Assembly (NCBI GenBank): GCA_010645155.1
Contig: CM021315.1
Coordinates: 9,593,036-9,657,035 of the forward strand
Direction: 5' to 3'
From: Tigriopus japonicus
Lineage: Eukaryota; Arthropoda; Copepoda; Harpacticoida; Harpacticidae
DNA: 64,000 nucleotides
The notes beneath the pieces are model-generated. The model was not told where the DNA came from, searched no databases, and worked only from the letters and a program-made list of their open reading frames with translations. This document shows, piece after piece, positions 60,952-64,000 of this stretch. The translations under genes were made by a program, and so were the position numbers. How positions within the stretch are numbered: position 1 is the first letter of the stretch; each line of letters begins with the position of its first letter.

Positions 60952-63637
60952 TTTTTTTTTTTTTTTACATTTTTCGGATTTCGAACCGATACAGGGAATG
61001 GAATTCCCTGTAAGTCATGTTATGTTTGATAAAATATTTGGTCACACAACTTATTTGAATTTGCCGCTCTCATGCAACCTTGAGCATTTGGTTGGTCCGG
61101 TATAGATTGTAAGAAACAATCTAAATCGCGTTTAAAGCTGAACAACGGGTTATCTAATTTATAGAATCGTCTGAGAGAACTGGGGAGCAAGTTATATAGG
61201 CTTGTCCTCGATTCAAGACAGAAGAACACTTCAAGTTCTTGACTAGTTGTTTGTCTACTGGGTGAATTCTGAACCTCGTATTACAAGTAATGCCTCTCCT
61301 ATCGTTTTGATTATGTGTTATTCCTGGGTTTGGACACAAGTCATGAAGACATTTGAAAACATAAAGAATCAGGTAACGCTCATACCTTCGTTGAATGCTA
61401 TATAAATCCAAAACCTTGAGGCGTTCCCAGTAATTTAGGCCGCTCATGCCATCAATAGATCTAGTAAAGCTCCGTTGCACACTTTCAATTTTGTTCAGCC
61501 CTCCCGCTGTTAGTGGCGCCCAGATGGGGGAGGCATATTCCAAATGTGGCTAGACTATCGACCTATAAAGGGTTTTCATTATGTATTGGTCCCTTGATTT
61601 GAATGTGCGATAGATCCAACCGCATGTTTGATAAGCCTTAGTCACTTTCAATTGTATGTGTTTATCAAATTTCCCGTTGTCTTCTATTGTTATTCCAAGG
61701 TCTTTAATAGTACTTTCAAACACAATAGGGTTCTGGCTATTATCTGTATAGGTGGGTGCATCAATTCAAGCTGGATTGTAGGTCATCATTCGGAACTTAT
61801 CTCCGTTTAATGACATGTTCCGTCCAGCTACCCATTCGTAAACCAGGTTTAAATCGTTTTGCAAATCAGTGGTGTTATGGGATTTTCTACCAAACACTAG
61901 CTTGGTGTCGTCGGCATATGATGAGATAGACGAGTGTAGGGGCAATCTGTGTAAGGAAGCGATAAATAATGTGAACAACACTGGTCCCAGTATTGTCCCT
62001 TGTGGGACACCGGACACAACTTGGCTGGGATTTCCCAAGCTCCCTTCAATTTTCACGGTTTGAGTCCGGTTGGTTAAAAACCCTTTAAGCCACAAGTAAA
62101 CATTTCCTACCACTCCATTTTCAGCTAAACAATTAAGCAGTAGAACATGGTCTACTTTGTCAAAAGCCTTGGCAAAGTCTAGATAAATAACATCTACGCA
62201 ATCATGGTGCTGAAGTCTCTCAATTATGTTGTCAAAGTGTTGGATTAATTGTGTCAATGTGCTAAAATGAGCACGAAACCCGTGTTGTTGTGGAGGAATG
62301 GCCTCTTTTCTGTAAAGGTGTTCAACAAGCTTAACCTTTACGATTTTTTCCATGACTTTGGCAATATTTGAGGTTAGGGATATTGGTCGATAATTGGCAG
62401 GCTCATCCCTAGCGCCACCCTTGTAAATAGGGATAACGTGGGCGGTTTTTAGTTGATCAGGAATGAGTCCCTCCACTAATGACCGTTTCATTATGTATGC
62501 AAGCATAGGGTAAATAACTTTGGCGGTTCGTTTAAGGAATTGGACCGTCACGCCGTCAGGTCCTGGAGAGCTGGACGACTTTAGAGATCTAATTGCTTCA
62601 ATGACGTCCTTTTCTTCGACGATTATGTCTTCTAGCGAGAAAGAATTGTCGTATGAACTAGGGTGGTTCAATTTGCAATGGGTAGGGGTAGAGAACACGG
62701 AGGTAAATTGATTGCTAAGAATGTCCGCCATACCAGATGGGTCGGATACTTCTTTGTCCGCCAAACGAAAAGGACCAATTGGAGGTTTGTTCTTCCGTTT
62801 GGAGTTTGCATAAGAGTAAAAAGCTTTAGGGTCTTGTTTTACATCCTGAACAACTTTCCTCTCCTTCCTCAATTGGTCCCGTTCAAAAGAGGATTTGAGA
62901 AGAACATCAATGGTGGTGATCTGTTTGTTTATACTACGATACCTTAATGAATGACTACCGCATGATTTTAGTCTTTTTGTCAAGGAAACTCTCTTCTTGA
63001 AAAGTTTTTGCCTCTCTTTGGGTATTTTCACGCCCCCTGTTTTGTTTTTTGAAATGGGTACCCCCGTATTGGCACACACTTCATCAAAAGTTGATATCAG
63101 GACATCATAAGCTTCGTCAATTTTATCAATCTTTTCCATTTTATTAACAAGGTCGAGTGATTCTAGGCTTATATTAATAGAGGGCCAATGCTCCTCTTTG
63201 AACCGGTACTTGGTTAATCCAATTTTGGAGACTACTCCAAGAGTTTTACCTTTTGTTTTGACATTTTCAATACGTGTACATAATTCAAGTATATTGTGAT
63301 CCGAGATGTTAGTCTGCGACACTTGAACACTTGTTACCAAGTCTGGATCGCTGGAAAGCACTAAATCGAGGATACTGTCTTCCCGTGTAGCCATTCCAAC
63401 ATGCTGAGAGAGGTTATTATCTCGCATGAAGTCTTCAAATCTTTGAAAGTATTTGGAAAATGATTTCGGAAGTGGGATATAACCTAGTGGGGTAGGGTGC
63501 CACTCAACCGTGTTTTTTGAAAAATTGAAATCTCCCATGATGATGTGCTGTGAGCAAAGAGATTTTGCTAATTCGTTTTGAATAAAAACAAGACCATCAT
63601 TAAATGCACTAAGAGAGCTATTGGGAGGTCTGTAGAT
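60952..63637 (-). mobile_element. 5'-truncated LINE of the Jockey/CR1 group
   Basis: Read on the - strand it has the C-terminal part of an AP-type endonuclease, a reverse transcriptase, a C-terminal domain and a poly(A) tail (a T run at 60952-60966 on the + strand). The endonuclease starts inside the domain (YRPPNSS near 63630), so the 5' part is missing, as is usual for target-primed insertions that stop early. The 5' limit abuts an integrase fragment in the same orientation. No clear target duplication was found. Confidence 0.85.
61020..63637 (-). pseudogene. LINE endonuclease/reverse transcriptase ORF2, broken
   Basis: Endonuclease motifs are IIMGDFNF near 63535 and the SDH motif in ISDHNILEL. 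Reverse transcriptase motifs are KTAHVIPIYKGG, ANYRPISLTS, DVIYLDFAKAFDKVDH, SGVPQGTILGPVLF and the active site YADD (SSYADDTKL, near 61910). The protein would carry out target-primed reverse transcription. Two in-frame stops interrupt it (TGA at 61766-61768, TAG at 61552-61554) and a one-base slip lies near 61200. The C-terminus ends with FKRDLDCFL..IPDQP and NSNKLCDQI. Between 61766 and 63538 the frame is open for 590 codons, so the copy is fairly young. Confidence 0.88.
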
Positions 63638-64000
63638 GGGGATGCTCCATCCTCCTGAGGGGTATTTCTCAAAAGGAGAATTGCTTCTAGGGCTTCAGTG
63701 GTGGATTTATCGACCTTCAGTACTTTTATAAAGGTTTCCTTTAAAGTTCTCACTGTCCTTTCTGCCAACCCGTTTAATTGGGGATTTTACGGCGATGAAA
63801 AGGGCACCATTTAATACCCCAAGTGTGGCAGAAAGATGCGAAGATAGAGGGTGAGAATTGAGGTCCATTGTCACTGCGAATGACCAAGGGAAAACCAAGC
63901 ATTGAAAAAAATTGAGGACAGGCTTGTGTAATGGAGGAAGTAAAGGGCGAATTCGGCCATTGGTAAATCCATGGAAATCCGGTTTAGCGGTCAGCTACAG
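63638..64000 (-). pseudogene. Integrase core fragment of a second Ty3/gypsy element
   Basis: On the - strand the order is VADR with a stop in place of the next residue, GFPWIYQWP, then FPLVIRSDNGPQF with a catalytic aspartate near 63873, then NGLAERTVRTLKE with the glutamate near 63756, and RNTPQEDG near 63660. A stop near 63984 and a one-base slip near 63783 break the frame. It differs from the + strand integrase at 59185-59606, so it is another family. It runs off the right edge and is cut on the left where the LINE starts. Confidence 0.8.

Overview
The window looks like animal nuclear DNA, most likely from an arthropod. It has spliced exons with GT-AG introns, large introns, scattered transposon remnants, and a receptor of the sidestep family, which is best known in insects and other arthropods. 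A crustacean such as a copepod would fit, but the sequence alone does not settle the species. There is no bacterial-style operon, CRISPR array, rRNA or tRNA gene that I could recognise.

The one host gene I can support is a sidestep-like cell-surface receptor on the + strand. It runs from a start codon at 9322 to at least 54788. I placed thirteen coding exons by eye. All introns begin GT and end AG, and the phases agree at every junction. The joined exons give exactly 942 codons: signal peptide, five immunoglobulin domains, one fibronectin type III domain, a transmembrane helix and a cytoplasmic tail. No certain stop codon was found, so the 3' end is either just past 54788 or outside the window. 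Introns range from 106 bp to 15.6 kb.

Layout: 1-2000 holds DNA-transposon remnants, including a hAT-type MITE inserted into one half of a tandem duplication whose other half is still empty. 2000-9260 shows no gene. 9264-54788 is the sidestep-like gene. Intron 1 contains a Tc1/mariner-like MITE with perfect 31-bp inverted ends, a 460-bp imperfect inverted repeat and a very AT-rich island. Intron 8 contains an assembly gap of 117 Ns. 55785-59606 is a decayed Ty3/gypsy (Mag-like) retrotransposon on the + strand whose reverse transcriptase lacks its catalytic core. 60952-63637 is a 5'-truncated Jockey/CR1-group LINE on the - strand with two nonsense codons and a frameshift. 63638-64000 is part of a second Ty3/gypsy integrase on the - strand, directly abutting the LINE.

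In insects, Sidestep proteins are membrane ligands recognised by Beat-family receptors on growing axons. The protein here has the family architecture and is expected to act in neuronal recognition; that is inference from the family. I did not find a convincing undescribed system. The strongest unexplained signals are the over-representation and clustering of the hexamer TGGAAC/GTTCCA in the introns, the large intronic inverted repeat, and the side-by-side filled and empty MITE sites.
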